22,390 nt of DNA from an uncultured Mycoplasmatota bacterium (GTDB taxonomy: Bacteria; Bacillota_I; Bacilli_A; RF39; UBA660), in contig URWD01000022.1 in assembly GCA_900551525.1 (NCBI GenBank), forward strand, positions 1-22,390, written 5' to 3'. Positions within the stretch are counted from its first letter, which is position 1; every line of letters starts with the position of its first letter. The notes under the pieces are model-generated. The model made no database searches. It saw nothing but the letters and a program-made list of their open reading frames with translations, and was not told the origin of the DNA. Shown here one piece after another: positions 1-8,300 of this stretch. The position numbers and the translations under genes are program-made.

Positions 1-64
1 ATTCTCTATCCGTGAAGGTGGAAGAACTGTTGGTGCCGGAGTTGTATCTGAAATTCTTAAATAA
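1..64 (+). CDS. tuf: Elongation factor Tu, C-terminal end (partial)
   Basis: Only the last 20 codons and the stop (62-64) are present, read from base 2. The residues IREGGRTVGAGVVSEI are the highly conserved C-terminus of EF-Tu, in the third beta-barrel domain. EF-Tu delivers aminoacyl-tRNA to the ribosome as a GTP complex. The gene is followed at once by a strong intrinsic terminator, so it closes its transcript. The rest of the gene lies left of the window. Confidence 0.95.
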   Translation, partial: FSIREGGRTVGAGVVSEILK

Positions 65-80
65 TTGATGATATAAAATT

Positions 81-117
81 AAAAATCTTAGGACTTATTG
101 TCTTAAGATTTTTGTTT
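81..117 (+). terminator. Intrinsic terminator of tuf
   Basis: A 14-bp stem (81-94 with 100-113, one G-U pair) surrounds a TTATT loop. The right arm ends in TTTTT and is followed by GTTT. It sits 16 bases after the tuf stop. Confidence 0.85.
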
Positions 118-189
118 GTAAAAAACAATTAATTAATGACAGATACTAAAAAAAATGATAGAATATTACTAAAAGAAGGAGTGGTTTCC

Positions 190-1080
190 ATGAATGAAAT
201 TAATTTTACAAATTGTAAAGAGATGATTTGTGAATATGGCGGCAGTGAAAAAAAGAAAAAAATAGAATATAATAACGATTTATATCTTTTAAAATTTCCA
301 GACCCTATTCGTGAAAAAAATTTGCCACTATCATACATGAATAATGTTTTTTCAGAATATATCGGCTGTAAAATATTTTCAAGTATTGGCATTCCTACTC
401 AAGAAGTAATTATTGGTACTTACGATGAAGAAAGTACAATAATGCCAATTAAGAAAAAAGTGGTAGTTGCATGTAAGGACTTTACTACCAATAACACAAG
501 ATTAGTAGAGTTTTCATCACTTGCTAATAGTATTACAGAAGTAGATAAAAAATTTACAACAGATATTGTGGATATTTATGAAGTTATAAACAGATTAAAT
601 TGTGATAAAAAAAATATGATAAACAAGTTCTGGGATATGTTTGTTGTTGATACCCTTATTGGTAATGTAGACAGACATTTATCAAATTTTGGTTTCATTA
701 TTACTTATAACAATGTTGACTTTGCACCGATATATGACTGTGGTTCAACACTTCATCCACTTTTAAGTGATGAAAAAATGAAAGAGATTATGAAATCAGA
801 AACAGATTTTAAAAATACAGTATTTAGCATTTATCCAGTATATAAATATGACTCAAAGAAACTTACCTATAATGAATTTTATCTAAAAAATATCAATGAC
901 TTAAACGATGCATTACTTAGAATATATCCTAAAATTGATATGAGCAAAATAAACTCAATAATAGATGAAACTCCAAACATGAGTGGTATAAGGAAAGAAT
1001 TCTTAAAAAAATCAATTTTATTTAGAAAAGAAAATATACTGGAAAAAGCATATAAGAAGTTAATAAAAACCAGTGATTAG
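190..1080 (+). CDS. HipA-like serine/threonine protein kinase (orphan, C-terminal-lobe type)
   Basis: This 296-residue protein matches the kinase part of the HipA/CtkA family. It has an ATP-lysine segment LYLLKFP (K35), a catalytic-loop motif GNVDRHLSNFGF (D161, R162, H163, N166) and a metal-binding aspartate in PIYDCGS (D183). Family members phosphorylate proteins; HipA of E. coli phosphorylates GltX and causes growth arrest. The short N-terminal HipA subdomain seems to be missing or very reduced, as in CtkA-like kinases. I chose ATG 190 because AGAAGGAG (174-181) lies just upstream; the ATG at 136 has no such site. No HipB-like antitoxin is encoded directly upstream. The nearest HTH gene is convergent downstream. 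Substrate unknown. Confidence 0.8.
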   Translation: MNEINFTNCKEMICEYGGSEKKKKIEYNNDLYLLKFPDPIREKNLPLSYMNNVFSEYIGCKIFSSIGIPTQEVIIGTYDEESTIMPIKKKVVVACKDFTTNNTRLVEFSSLANSITEVDKKFTTDIVDIYEVINRLNCDKKNMINKFWDMFVVDTLIGNVDRHLSNFGFIITYNNVDFAPIYDCGSTLHPLLSDEKMKEIMKSETDFKNTVFSIYPVYKYDSKKLTYNEFYLKNINDLNDALLRIYPKIDMSKINSIIDETPNMSGIRKEFLKKSILFRKENILEKAYKKLIKTSD

Positions 1081-1102
1081 TAAATCTAATTACTGGTTTT
1101 TT
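1066..1102. terminator. Bidirectional terminator between convergent genes
   Basis: A 15-bp stem AAAACCAGTGATTAG / CTAATTACTGGTTTT (one G-U pair, loop 1081-1085) includes the stop codon of the kinase gene. T-runs on both strands allow it to end both the kinase and the convergent XRE transcript. Confidence 0.85.
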
Positions 1103-1109
1103 AACATTT

Positions 1110-1340
1110 TTATTTTGCTTTTGGATAAGGTTTTCTTTCATTTGTAAGTCCAAGTAAGTAATCAGTAGATACATTATAATAATTTGCAAGTATCACAAGT
1201 TTATCTATTGGTAGTAATCTTATACCCATTTCATATCTGCTATATTGAACTTGAGAAGTCCCTAGTATTTTTGCTATATCCTTTTGCGATAAATCTCTAT
1301 CTTTCCTTATGTCTTTTAATCTAGTTACATTTATATACAT
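1110..1340 (-). CDS. XRE/Cro-CI family HTH repressor
   Basis: A compact 76-residue DNA-binding protein that is essentially a single HTH_3 domain. LSQKDIAKILGTSQVQYSRYEMG forms the helix-turn-helix, and VSTDYLLGLTNERKPYP is the usual last helix and tail of small Bacillota XRE regulators. I place the start at the inner ATG (complement of 1338-1340) because GGTGAT lies a few bases upstream of it; an outer ATG at 1352 is possible. The gene is divergent from the secreted-protein gene at 1451. The region between them carries three similar operator-like sites overlapping both promoters, so it very likely represses itself and that gene. It has no ligand or protease domain, so the inducing signal is not visible here. 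Confidence 0.85.
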   Translation of the reverse strand: MYINVTRLKDIRKDRDLSQKDIAKILGTSQVQYSRYEMGIRLLPIDKLVILANYYNVSTDYLLGLTNERKPYPKAK

Positions 1341-1364
1341 TTCTATCACCATCTAAATATTGAC

Positions 1365-1393
1365 ATATAACCAATTGGTTATCTTGACTTTAA
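1365..1393 (-). promoter_or_regulatory. Promoter of the XRE gene
   Basis: On the minus strand, TTAAAG (1388-1393) and TTATAT (1365-1370) are separated by 17 bp. The match to consensus is moderate. The operator 1367-1382 lies over the -10 and spacer, which suggests autorepression. Confidence 0.5.
1367..1382. promoter_or_regulatory. Operator site 1 (perfect palindrome)
   Basis: ATAACCAATTGGTTAT is a perfect 16-bp inverted repeat that overlaps the -10 and spacer of the XRE promoter. The same half-site (TAnCCAA/GGTTA) recurs in two more copies towards gene 1451. Confidence 0.75.
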
Positions 1394-1412
1394 TACCAAA
1401 TAGTTATATAAT
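1384..1412 (+). promoter_or_regulatory. Sigma-A promoter of the secreted-protein gene
   Basis: TTGACT (1384-1389), a 17-bp spacer and TATAAT (1407-1412) form a near-consensus promoter. Operator site 2 fills its spacer, so a bound repressor would block RNA polymerase. Confidence 0.85.
1393..1407. promoter_or_regulatory. Operator site 2
   Basis: ATACCAAATAGTTAT is an imperfect copy of the palindrome at 1367-1382. It lies between the -35 and -10 boxes of the plus-strand promoter. Confidence 0.6.
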
Positions 1413-1423
1413 TATTAAAAATA

Positions 1424-1438
1424 ATACCAAACGGTAAT
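1424..1438. promoter_or_regulatory. Operator site 3
   Basis: ATACCAAACGGTAAT is a third imperfect copy, between the -10 box and the ribosome binding site AGAGGTG (1441-1447) of the gene at 1451. Three sites suggest cooperative binding. Confidence 0.55.
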
Positions 1439-1450
1439 AAAGAGGTGTGC

Positions 1451-2050
1451 ATGAAATCAAAAACAAAAATTTTAATTGTTATAATTATATTACTACAACT
1501 AGTGGTAAACGTTTACCTAATAGCAGAAAAAGATTACTTTCAAGAGTTAAAAGAAGAAGCGACAATCCCAGTAAGAAAGCATGAGAATGCTATATCAATG
1601 ATGCTTGAAACAGAAGCCGGCTCTGGAAACTATGAAATGACTACGCGTGATAGTTGGCCAACAGAAGGATACATTTTTAATTCGACACTATCAAAATGTG
1701 AAAATGGTGGGGAACTTTCCTGGGACGATATAAACAAAAAAGTTCTAATGAGTGGCAACATGTCAGATAAATGTTATGTTTATTTTGATAAAGAAGCCCC
1801 AAAAATATCCTTTACAATAGGTGGAACTACATATTATGCAGATCCTGATATGACGTGGGAAGAATGGGTTAATAGTTCATATAATACGGGCAATTATTAT
1901 CAAATCGAAGAAGTTGATTTAGATGGTGATAGTTATTTAGAAAAAATAATAACTAATAGACAAAATGCTGTAGCTTTAAATGTTGGCGACTCTGATCCAC
2001 TTGATGCATCAACCGCGATTATATCAGGACATAATTATCAACTCATTTGA
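1451..2050 (+). CDS. Secreted or membrane-anchored protein with a cysteine-bracketed module
   Basis: The 199-residue protein starts with KSKTK and a hydrophobic segment (about residues 7-25), a signal anchor or uncleaved signal peptide. Two motifs follow: residues 58-112 (SGNYEMTTRDSWPTEGYIFN to KCYVYF), bracketed by C83 and C108 that could form a disulfide outside the cell, and residues 121-165 (FTIGGTTYYA, TWEEWV, YNTG, then DLDGD). From memory, similar modules recur in surface proteins of uncultured gut Bacillota; no function is known to me. ATG 1451 is preferred over GTG 1445, since AGAGGTG at 1441-1447 fits the former. Transcription comes from a strong promoter covered by operators of the divergent XRE repressor, so it is probably silent until induced. 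Confidence 0.75.
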   Translation: MKSKTKILIVIIILLQLVVNVYLIAEKDYFQELKEEATIPVRKHENAISMMLETEAGSGNYEMTTRDSWPTEGYIFNSTLSKCENGGELSWDDINKKVLMSGNMSDKCYVYFDKEAPKISFTIGGTTYYADPDMTWEEWVNSSYNTGNYYQIEEVDLDGDSYLEKIITNRQNAVALNVGDSDPLDASTAIISGHNYQLI

Positions 2051-2059
2051 AACAAAAAA

Positions 2060-2096
2060 ACTATACCAAAATGACATGGTATAGTCTTTATTTTAT
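2060..2096. terminator. Bidirectional terminator
   Basis: A 9-bp stem, ACTATACCA (2060-2068) with TGGTATAGT (2077-2085), lies between convergent genes. The minus strand has seven T residues directly after the stem, and the plus strand reads CTTTATTTTATTT. Confidence 0.75.
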
Positions 2097-3313
2097 TTAT
2101 TAAATTCTTTAGCTAAAGCACCACTTTTAAGTAATTTATCATATAACTTTTCATCTATAACTAAATCAAATTCTCCGATATATTCATAAACATCTGGATT
2201 AAATCCCATTTTAAATCTATTTAAACCATAATAATGATTATCTTTTGATAAATCAGCAGTAATACCATTTAAATCTAAATATTTATAATTCTTTTGATAA
2301 TATTTAATAATAGCATAATACAAATAATAGTTAGCACTAAATCTAGATAATGACTTATCAAAACCACTTATTTGAATAATAACTCTATTTTGATATTTTA
2401 TAACAAGAGCCCCCGCAACATAAGTTTCTAAACCAGTATTTAAATTTTTAGAAGCTTCAGCAATATCATTTTTGTAAGCAAGAAGTGCTCTATCTGAATT
2501 CATTTTAGCATTTATAACATTAGCATTATTATTTGTTAATAATTTATTATTAAGTTCAGCATTTATTCTAAGTTCCAAATTATAAGAATTCTGAGCATTA
2601 ATTAAAAACTTTTTATAATCAACTTTAACAAGCAATAAATCAACATCTGCAGTTTTACTAAATACATTATAAAAATCATTATAATAATATTCATCTTTAT
2701 TAATTTTATTTTTAATAAATTTATAAAAAATGCTTATTTTATCAGGTTCAGCTTTTTCAAGAATAAGCCCTTTTCTAAGTCCTTTTTTAACTTTATTTCT
2801 AGTATTTTTAGATAAATTAGTATGATTATAACCTTCCATATTAACAATGGCATTTACTCTAGGTAAAAGAGATTCAAAATTCATATTATTTTTAAGTTTT
2901 TTATATCCACATTTAGTTAAATTATCTATAATTCTATAATTTTCATTATACTCAAAGTTCATAGTTTTTTTATTTAACTTAGCTACAGCTATTTCAGGAT
3001 TAATTTTAATAAAAGCAAAACCTCTTTTTTTATAATATTCTTTAACTTTTCTTGTAAATTCTTCAAGTAAGTATTCATTAGAATAATTAATTAAAAATCC
3101 ACGAGGTGAGTAACCAAAATAAATATTACCAATTTTTTTATAAAGAATTAAAGCTGCTGCAACAACTTCATCAGCACCATAAGAGATAAATTCATATTCA
3201 TAACCTTCTTCAGCTTTAATCAAAGCATAGTTAATAGACTCATGAAAATTACCAATAAAATGAGTACTAGCAAATTCTTTAAATTCTGCAAGTGACATTT
3301 CTTTTAAGTTCAT
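2093..3313 (-). CDS. FemAB/FemX-family peptidoglycan interpeptide-bridge aminoacyltransferase
   Basis: The 406-residue protein has the Fem layout: two GNAT-like halves (YLLEEFTRKVKEYYKKRGFAFIKINPE early; YLYYAIIKYYQKNYKYLDLNGI and GLNRFKMGFNPDVYEYIGEFDLVI near the end) and a long helical insertion at about residues 240-290, matching the FemA coiled-coil arm. Family members transfer amino acids from aminoacyl-tRNA to the lipid II stem peptide on the cytoplasmic side, building the cross-bridge. Which residue it adds cannot be told from sequence. GGGAGG lies 8 bases before the ATG, which fixes the start. It is monocistronic, with its own extended -10 promoter and a shared terminator. The FSPRGF-like patch YSPRGFLINY also fits the family. 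It implies that the organism has a cross-linked wall. Confidence 0.85.
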   Translation of the reverse strand: MNLKEMSLAEFKEFASTHFIGNFHESINYALIKAEEGYEYEFISYGADEVVAAALILYKKIGNIYFGYSPRGFLINYSNEYLLEEFTRKVKEYYKKRGFAFIKINPEIAVAKLNKKTMNFEYNENYRIIDNLTKCGYKKLKNNMNFESLLPRVNAIVNMEGYNHTNLSKNTRNKVKKGLRKGLILEKAEPDKISIFYKFIKNKINKDEYYYNDFYNVFSKTADVDLLLVKVDYKKFLINAQNSYNLELRINAELNNKLLTNNNANVINAKMNSDRALLAYKNDIAEASKNLNTGLETYVAGALVIKYQNRVIIQISGFDKSLSRFSANYYLYYAIIKYYQKNYKYLDLNGITADLSKDNHYYGLNRFKMGFNPDVYEYIGEFDLVIDEKLYDKLLKSGALAKEFNK

Positions 3314-3342
3314 ATAAAAACCTCCCTCATAAGTAAGACAAC

Positions 3343-3351
3343 ATTATACCA
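3343..3351 (-). promoter_or_regulatory. Extended -10 promoter of the femAB gene
   Basis: The minus strand reads TGGTATAAT, an extended -10 element, 30 bases before the start codon. The -35 region is weak, as expected for extended -10 promoters. Confidence 0.65.
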
Positions 3352-3379
3352 TAAATTGACGTTAAAATCTATAAAATTG

Positions 3380-3408
3380 TTGCTAAAACGTACTATTTTA
3401 TGTATAAT
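3380..3408 (+). promoter_or_regulatory. Promoter of the DUF308 gene
   Basis: TTGCTA (3380-3385), a 17-bp spacer and TATAAT (3403-3408), divergent from the femAB promoter. The -10 lies so close to ATG 3426 that the leader is only about 10 nt. Confidence 0.75.
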
Positions 3409-3425
3409 ATAATTGGGTGATAAAA

Positions 3426-4004
3426 ATGGCAAATGGCTTAAGAAATAGTATTGAAAATATGTACAAAAGAATGATTTGGTATTCGATTGGAACAGCATTA
3501 ATAACAATTATCACAGGTATTGTTTTATTATTAGTTCCAGAATTAAGTGGAAAAGTACTTGGTATAATTGTTGGTATCATTTTCCTTATCGAAGGAATAA
3601 ACTCAATTTATAAGTATTTTCATCGTGAAGGAGCTAAATTATATAATTTAAATCTAGTATTTGGTGTAATTTATGCAGTTCTAGGTGTAGTTATAATTTT
3701 AGTGCCATCAAGTGTAGTTGAATTCATAACAATATGTCTTGGTATCTACATGATAGTTAATGGCGCAAGTAAAGTAAATTATGCATTATGGTTAAAGAGA
3801 GGTAATGAAGACTCTTGGTTAATAACACTTGCAACAGGTATTTTAGTGGCTATTGTAGGTGTTCTTGTAATATTTAATCCTTTTGCAAGTTTAACTCTTA
3901 CAAAACTTGCCGGAGCATTCTTAATTATCACAGGTATTTTAGATTTCATGGATACTATTTTATTTAAAAATCGTAGTAAAGAAATAATGGAAATATTTTG
4001 GTAA
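3426..4004 (+). CDS. DUF308 (HdeD-like) six-helix membrane protein
   Basis: The 192-residue protein has six predicted membrane helices at about residues 16-37, 43-63, 74-95, 97-118, 130-152 and 158-178. They are arranged as three repeats of the pattern ITGIVLLLVP..GIIVGIIFLIEGI, VLGVVIILVPSS..CLGIYMIVNGAS and IVGVLVIFNPFA..LAGAFLIITGIL, which is the signature of the DUF308/HdeD family. In E. coli, HdeD is linked to acid resistance. In Bacillota the role is unknown, and the ending KNRSKEIMEIFW is not informative. ATG 3426 follows GGGTGAT with normal spacing. The gene has its own promoter and terminator, so it is likely monocistronic. Confidence 0.8.
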   Translation: MANGLRNSIENMYKRMIWYSIGTALITIITGIVLLLVPELSGKVLGIIVGIIFLIEGINSIYKYFHREGAKLYNLNLVFGVIYAVLGVVIILVPSSVVEFITICLGIYMIVNGASKVNYALWLKRGNEDSWLITLATGILVAIVGVLVIFNPFASLTLTKLAGAFLIITGILDFMDTILFKNRSKEIMEIFW

Positions 4005-4018
4005 AGAAAAGTAAAATT

Positions 4019-4050
4019 AAAAGTAAAATTAATCGTTTTACTTTTTAATT
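4019..4050 (+). terminator. Intrinsic terminator of the DUF308 gene
   Basis: The stem AAAAGTAAAA (4019-4028) with TTTTACTTTT (4036-4045), followed by T, is A:T rich but has a perfect 10-bp pairing 15 bases after the stop. Confidence 0.6.
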
Positions 4051-4061
4051 TGTCAAAATTT

Positions 4062-4070
4062 TGATATACT
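4062..4070 (+). promoter_or_regulatory. Extended -10 promoter of eno
   Basis: TGATATACT is an extended -10 element 25 bases before the enolase start. No good -35 is present at the correct distance; TTGTCA at 4050-4055 is too close to serve as one. Confidence 0.55.
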
Positions 4071-4094
4071 AATATAGAGGAAGAAGGGGATAAA

Positions 4095-5327
4095 ATGTTT
4101 ATAAAAGACATTCACGCTAGAGAAATATTAGATAGTCGTGGAAATCCAACTATTGAAGTTGATATGACTTTAGATAATGGAGTGACTGCTACAGCATCTG
4201 TTCCAAGCGGGGCATCAACTGGTTCCAGAGAAGCTTTAGAACTTCGTGATAAAGACCCAAAAAGATTCGAAGGAAAAGGAGTACTTCAAGCTGTAAGTAA
4301 TGTAAATACTATAATTAGACCAGCTTTAATAGGAAAAAAAGCAGACCAATTAAGTATAGATAATTATTTAATAAAATTAGATGGCACCGAAAACAAAAGC
4401 AACTTAGGTGCAAACGCCATATTGGCTGTATCACTTGCATGTTTAAAATGCTTAGCTAAAGCAAATGATAAAGAACTTTACGAATATGTATCAAACAAGA
4501 GTGTAACAATGCCTATACCAATGATTAACATTATAAATGGTGGTGCCCATGCTGTAAATAATATTGATATACAAGAATTCATGATTATGCCTGTTATGAA
4601 GAGTATTAAAGAAAGAATAAGGGCAGCATCTGAAGTATTTCATGCGTTAAAAAAACTATTAAGTATCAATGGCTTTGCTGTAGGTGTTGGTGATGAAGGA
4701 GGCTTTGCTCCGAATTTAAATAATAATACAATGGCTTTAGACTTTATTATGGAAGCTATTAGAAAAGCTGGATTTAAACCAGGTGAAGATATTTTTATTG
4801 CTTTAGATGTTGCAGCTAGTGAACTTTATGATAAAGAAACTAATACCTATAAACTAGATGGAAAATCATTTACTAGTGAAGAATTAATAACATTTTATGA
4901 AAAATTAATAGATACATACCCAATTTTAAGTATTGAAGACCCATTCTATGAAAATGATTTTGAAACACTTGCTAAATTTACATCTCTAGTAGGTAGTCGT
5001 ATTATGATAGTAGGTGATGACTACTTTGTAACTAATGAAAAATATTTAGAAAAAGGTATAGAAATGCATGCTGGTAATGCCATTTTACTAAAAGCTAACC
5101 AAATAGGTACAGTAAGTGAAATGATTAAAACTATCATGCTTGCTAAGAAAAATAATTATAAAACAATTATCTCACATCGAAGTGGTGAAACCGAAGATAC
5201 ATTTATTGCGGATTTAGCTGTAGGCTTAGCAATACCATTTATAAAAACTGGTTCAATGTGTCGTGGTGAACGAATTGCAAAATACAATAGATTAATGAGA
5301 ATTGAAGAAAAATTAAAAAGAGACTAG
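4095..5327 (+). CDS. eno: Enolase (phosphopyruvate hydratase)
   Basis: Enolase interconverts 2-phosphoglycerate and phosphoenolpyruvate in glycolysis. All active-site positions of the family are visible: the substrate loop SGASTG (38-43), E161 in DIQEFMIMP, E201 in VGDEGGFAPN, metal ligands D238, E281 (SIEDP) and D308 (VGDD), catalytic K333 (LLKANQIGT), H361 in SHRSGETED and K384 (IKTG). At 410 residues it is somewhat shorter than the usual 425-435. The tail GSMCRGERIAKYNRLMRIE departs from the common GS.SR.dRiaKYNqLlrIE, so it is a divergent but intact enzyme. AAGGGG (4085-4090) precedes ATG 4095. PFOR follows 41 bases later, placing lower glycolysis and pyruvate oxidation side by side. Confidence 0.95.
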   Translation: MFIKDIHAREILDSRGNPTIEVDMTLDNGVTATASVPSGASTGSREALELRDKDPKRFEGKGVLQAVSNVNTIIRPALIGKKADQLSIDNYLIKLDGTENKSNLGANAILAVSLACLKCLAKANDKELYEYVSNKSVTMPIPMINIINGGAHAVNNIDIQEFMIMPVMKSIKERIRAASEVFHALKKLLSINGFAVGVGDEGGFAPNLNNNTMALDFIMEAIRKAGFKPGEDIFIALDVAASELYDKETNTYKLDGKSFTSEELITFYEKLIDTYPILSIEDPFYENDFETLAKFTSLVGSRIMIVGDDYFVTNEKYLEKGIEMHAGNAILLKANQIGTVSEMIKTIMLAKKNNYKTIISHRSGETEDTFIADLAVGLAIPFIKTGSMCRGERIAKYNRLMRIEEKLKRD

Positions 5328-5346
5328 TTATTTAGTCTTTTTTATT
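5321..5346 (+). terminator. Weak terminator after eno
   Basis: AGACTA (5321-5326) pairs with TAGTCT (5333-5338), overlapping the stop codon, and is followed by a T-run. The short 6-bp stem may let part of the transcription continue into the PFOR gene, where TATAAT at 5349-5354 could also start transcripts. Confidence 0.45.
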
Positions 5347-5368
5347 TTATAATATAATTGGTGATAAT

Positions 5369-8300
5369 ATGAAAAAAATTGTAGATGGCAATAATGCTTG
5401 TAGTAAAGTTGCATATTACTTTAGTGAAGTATGCAGTATATATCCAATAACACCATCAAGTCCGATGGCATCAAATATTGATGCTTTAACAAGCACTAAT
5501 TTGCTTAATATATTTAATGATAAACCTAAAGTATTAGAAATGGAGTCAGAAGCTGGAGCTGCTGGTGCCTTACATGGTGCTCTTTTATCAGGTTCCTTAG
5601 CATCAACATTTACAGCTAGTCAAGGTCTTCTTTTAATGATACCAAACATGTATAAAATAGCTGGGGAAATGTTACCTGCTGTCATACATGTAGCATCACG
5701 TTCTTTAGCGACTCATGCTTTATCAATATTCGGTGACCATCAAGATATTTATGCAGTGCGTCAAACAGGATTTTGTATACTTGCATCATCTAGTGTTTTT
5801 GATGCTCAAAACTTAGCAGCCGTAGCACATTTATCAGCTATAAAAGGAAGCCTTCCATTTGTACACTTTTTTGATGGATTTAGAACAAGTCATGAACTAA
5901 ATACAATTGAAGAACTACCAGAAGATAAAATTCTATCTTTAGTGGATCACGATGCAATCAATAAATTTAAGGATAGATGTCTAAATGTTGGTAAGAAATA
6001 TCAATATGGAATGGCTCAAAATGAAGATATTTATTTTCAATGTATGGAAGCAAGAAATAAATATTATGATGCTATGCCAGATATTGTAAATGACTATATG
6101 GAGAAGATTAATGAAATAATGGCGACAGATTATAAACCATTTAATTATTATGGAGCAAGCGATGCTGAGAACATTATAATTGCCATGGGCAGTGTCACTG
6201 ATACAATTAAAGAAGTAGTAGATAAACTAGGCAATGTTGGTTTAATTGAAGTTCATTTATATCGACCATTTAGTAAAGAATATTTCTTAAATGTTTTACC
6301 TGAGTCTGTTAAAAATATTGCAGTTTTAGATAGAACTAAAGAAGCAGGCTCAACTGGTGAACCTTTATATTTAGATGTATGCAGCATTCTAAAAGGTAAA
6401 GATATAAACATTTATGGTGGAAGATATGGTTTATCAAGTAAGAATACAACTCCAAGTGAAATATATAGTGTTTATAAAATGTTAGAAACAAGTCCAAGAA
6501 ACAACTTTACGATTGGCATAAATGATGATGTAACAAAATTAAGTTTAAAAGAAGAACATATCGAAATAGAAAATGATAACAAAGAAATAAAAATAGTTGG
6601 TTTTGGTAGTGATGGAATGGTAAGCGCCAGCAAAGATTTACTAAAAATATTACATGCTAGCAAAGACTTATACGTTCAAGGTTATTTTGAATATGATTCT
6701 AAAAAAAGTGGTGGTGTAACTATCTCTCATTTAAGATATGGAGATAACAAAATAAATGAACCATACTATGTAACACACCCAGAAATAACTGTTGTTACCA
6801 AAGATATTTACTTTAGAATGTTTGATATTATAGAAAGTTTAAAAGAAAACGGAACACTACTTATTAACACTATAAAAAATGAAGAAGAGTTACTCAAATT
6901 ACTTCCAACTAAAGTAAAAAATACTATTTTTAAGAAAAATATTAAAGTATATTATATAGATGCTGAAAATATTGCAAGTAAAAATCATCTAAAAGGCAAA
7001 ATAAGTAAAATAATGGAGGTATTAATTCTTAATTTACTTAATGTTGAAGATGCAACATCAATGCTTGAAGATTCAATTAAAAAAGCTTTTGCCACAAAAG
7101 GTGAAGATATAGTTAACAATAACATTTTAGCAATGCATGAAGCTTTATCAAATTTAAAAGAACTTAAAATAACACATGAATATGACGAAACAATAAGCAT
7201 AATTGATGATAATGTTATAAATATGATAAATGAACGAAGAGGTAATGAAATACCTGTAAGTATGCTAATGGATTATGCCTTTGGTCGTTTTCCAGGTGCA
7301 ACCACAAACAATGAAAAGAGAAATATTTCAAACATTGTACCAAAATGGATATCTGAAAATTGTATAGAGTGTGGAATGTGTGCTTTAGCTTGTCCACATG
7401 CTGTCATCAGGGCCATAGCAAATGATGAAGATGTTGATGGCATCCCATTTATTGGTCAAGATGGGCTTAAATATTCTATAAAAATAAGTGAAAAAGATTG
7501 TACAGGCTGCGGAGTATGTGCAAGTGTTTGCCCAGGAAAAATGGGTAAAAAAGCTTTAAAAATGGTTGAAAAAGTAGAAAAAACAAGTATAGACTTTGAT
7601 GGAGTAAAAAGTGTAAATCCACTTCCAAAAACTACAATTAAGGGAGTAGCATTAGAAAAACCATTATTTGCGTTTTCTGGTGCTTGTGCTGGATGCGGAG
7701 AAACACCATATATTAAAATGCTAACTCAAATTCTTGGTGAAAAATTAGTTATTGCTAATGCCACAGGTTGTTCAAGTATTTATGGAGGTTCAACTCCATC
7801 AACACCATATAGCATTCCATGGGCAAACTCATTATTCGAAGATAATGCTGAATTTGCTTTAGGTATTCATATTTCTTACAAGCAAAAAAGAGAAAGAATA
7901 AAGCATATTATGGAAGAAACAATTAATTCTGTTGAAATAGATGTAAAAGATTTATTTACAAAGTGGCTAGAAAATGAAAATGATTTTGAAATTACTAACA
8001 AAATTAAATCCGAATTAAAAGGAAAAACACTTCCAAAAGAATTAAATGATTTAATAGATTATGTGCCTGCAAGGACAGTCTGGGCAATCGGTGGTGATGG
8101 CTGGGCTTATGACATTGGTTATGGAGGACTTGATCATGTACTTCATTCAAATGAAAACATTAAAGTATTGGTTTTAGACACTGAAGTTTATTCAAATACT
8201 GGTGGCCAAGCAAGTAAATCAACAAAACTTGGAGCAGTCGCAGAATTTGCTAACTTTGGTAAAAGAACTGCTAAAAAAGATTTATTTAGAATTGCATCAT

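Noticed and set aside
136..189. Upstream ATG as start of the HipA-like kinase
   Set aside because: No ribosome site precedes it, and AGAAGGAG before ATG 190 is clear.
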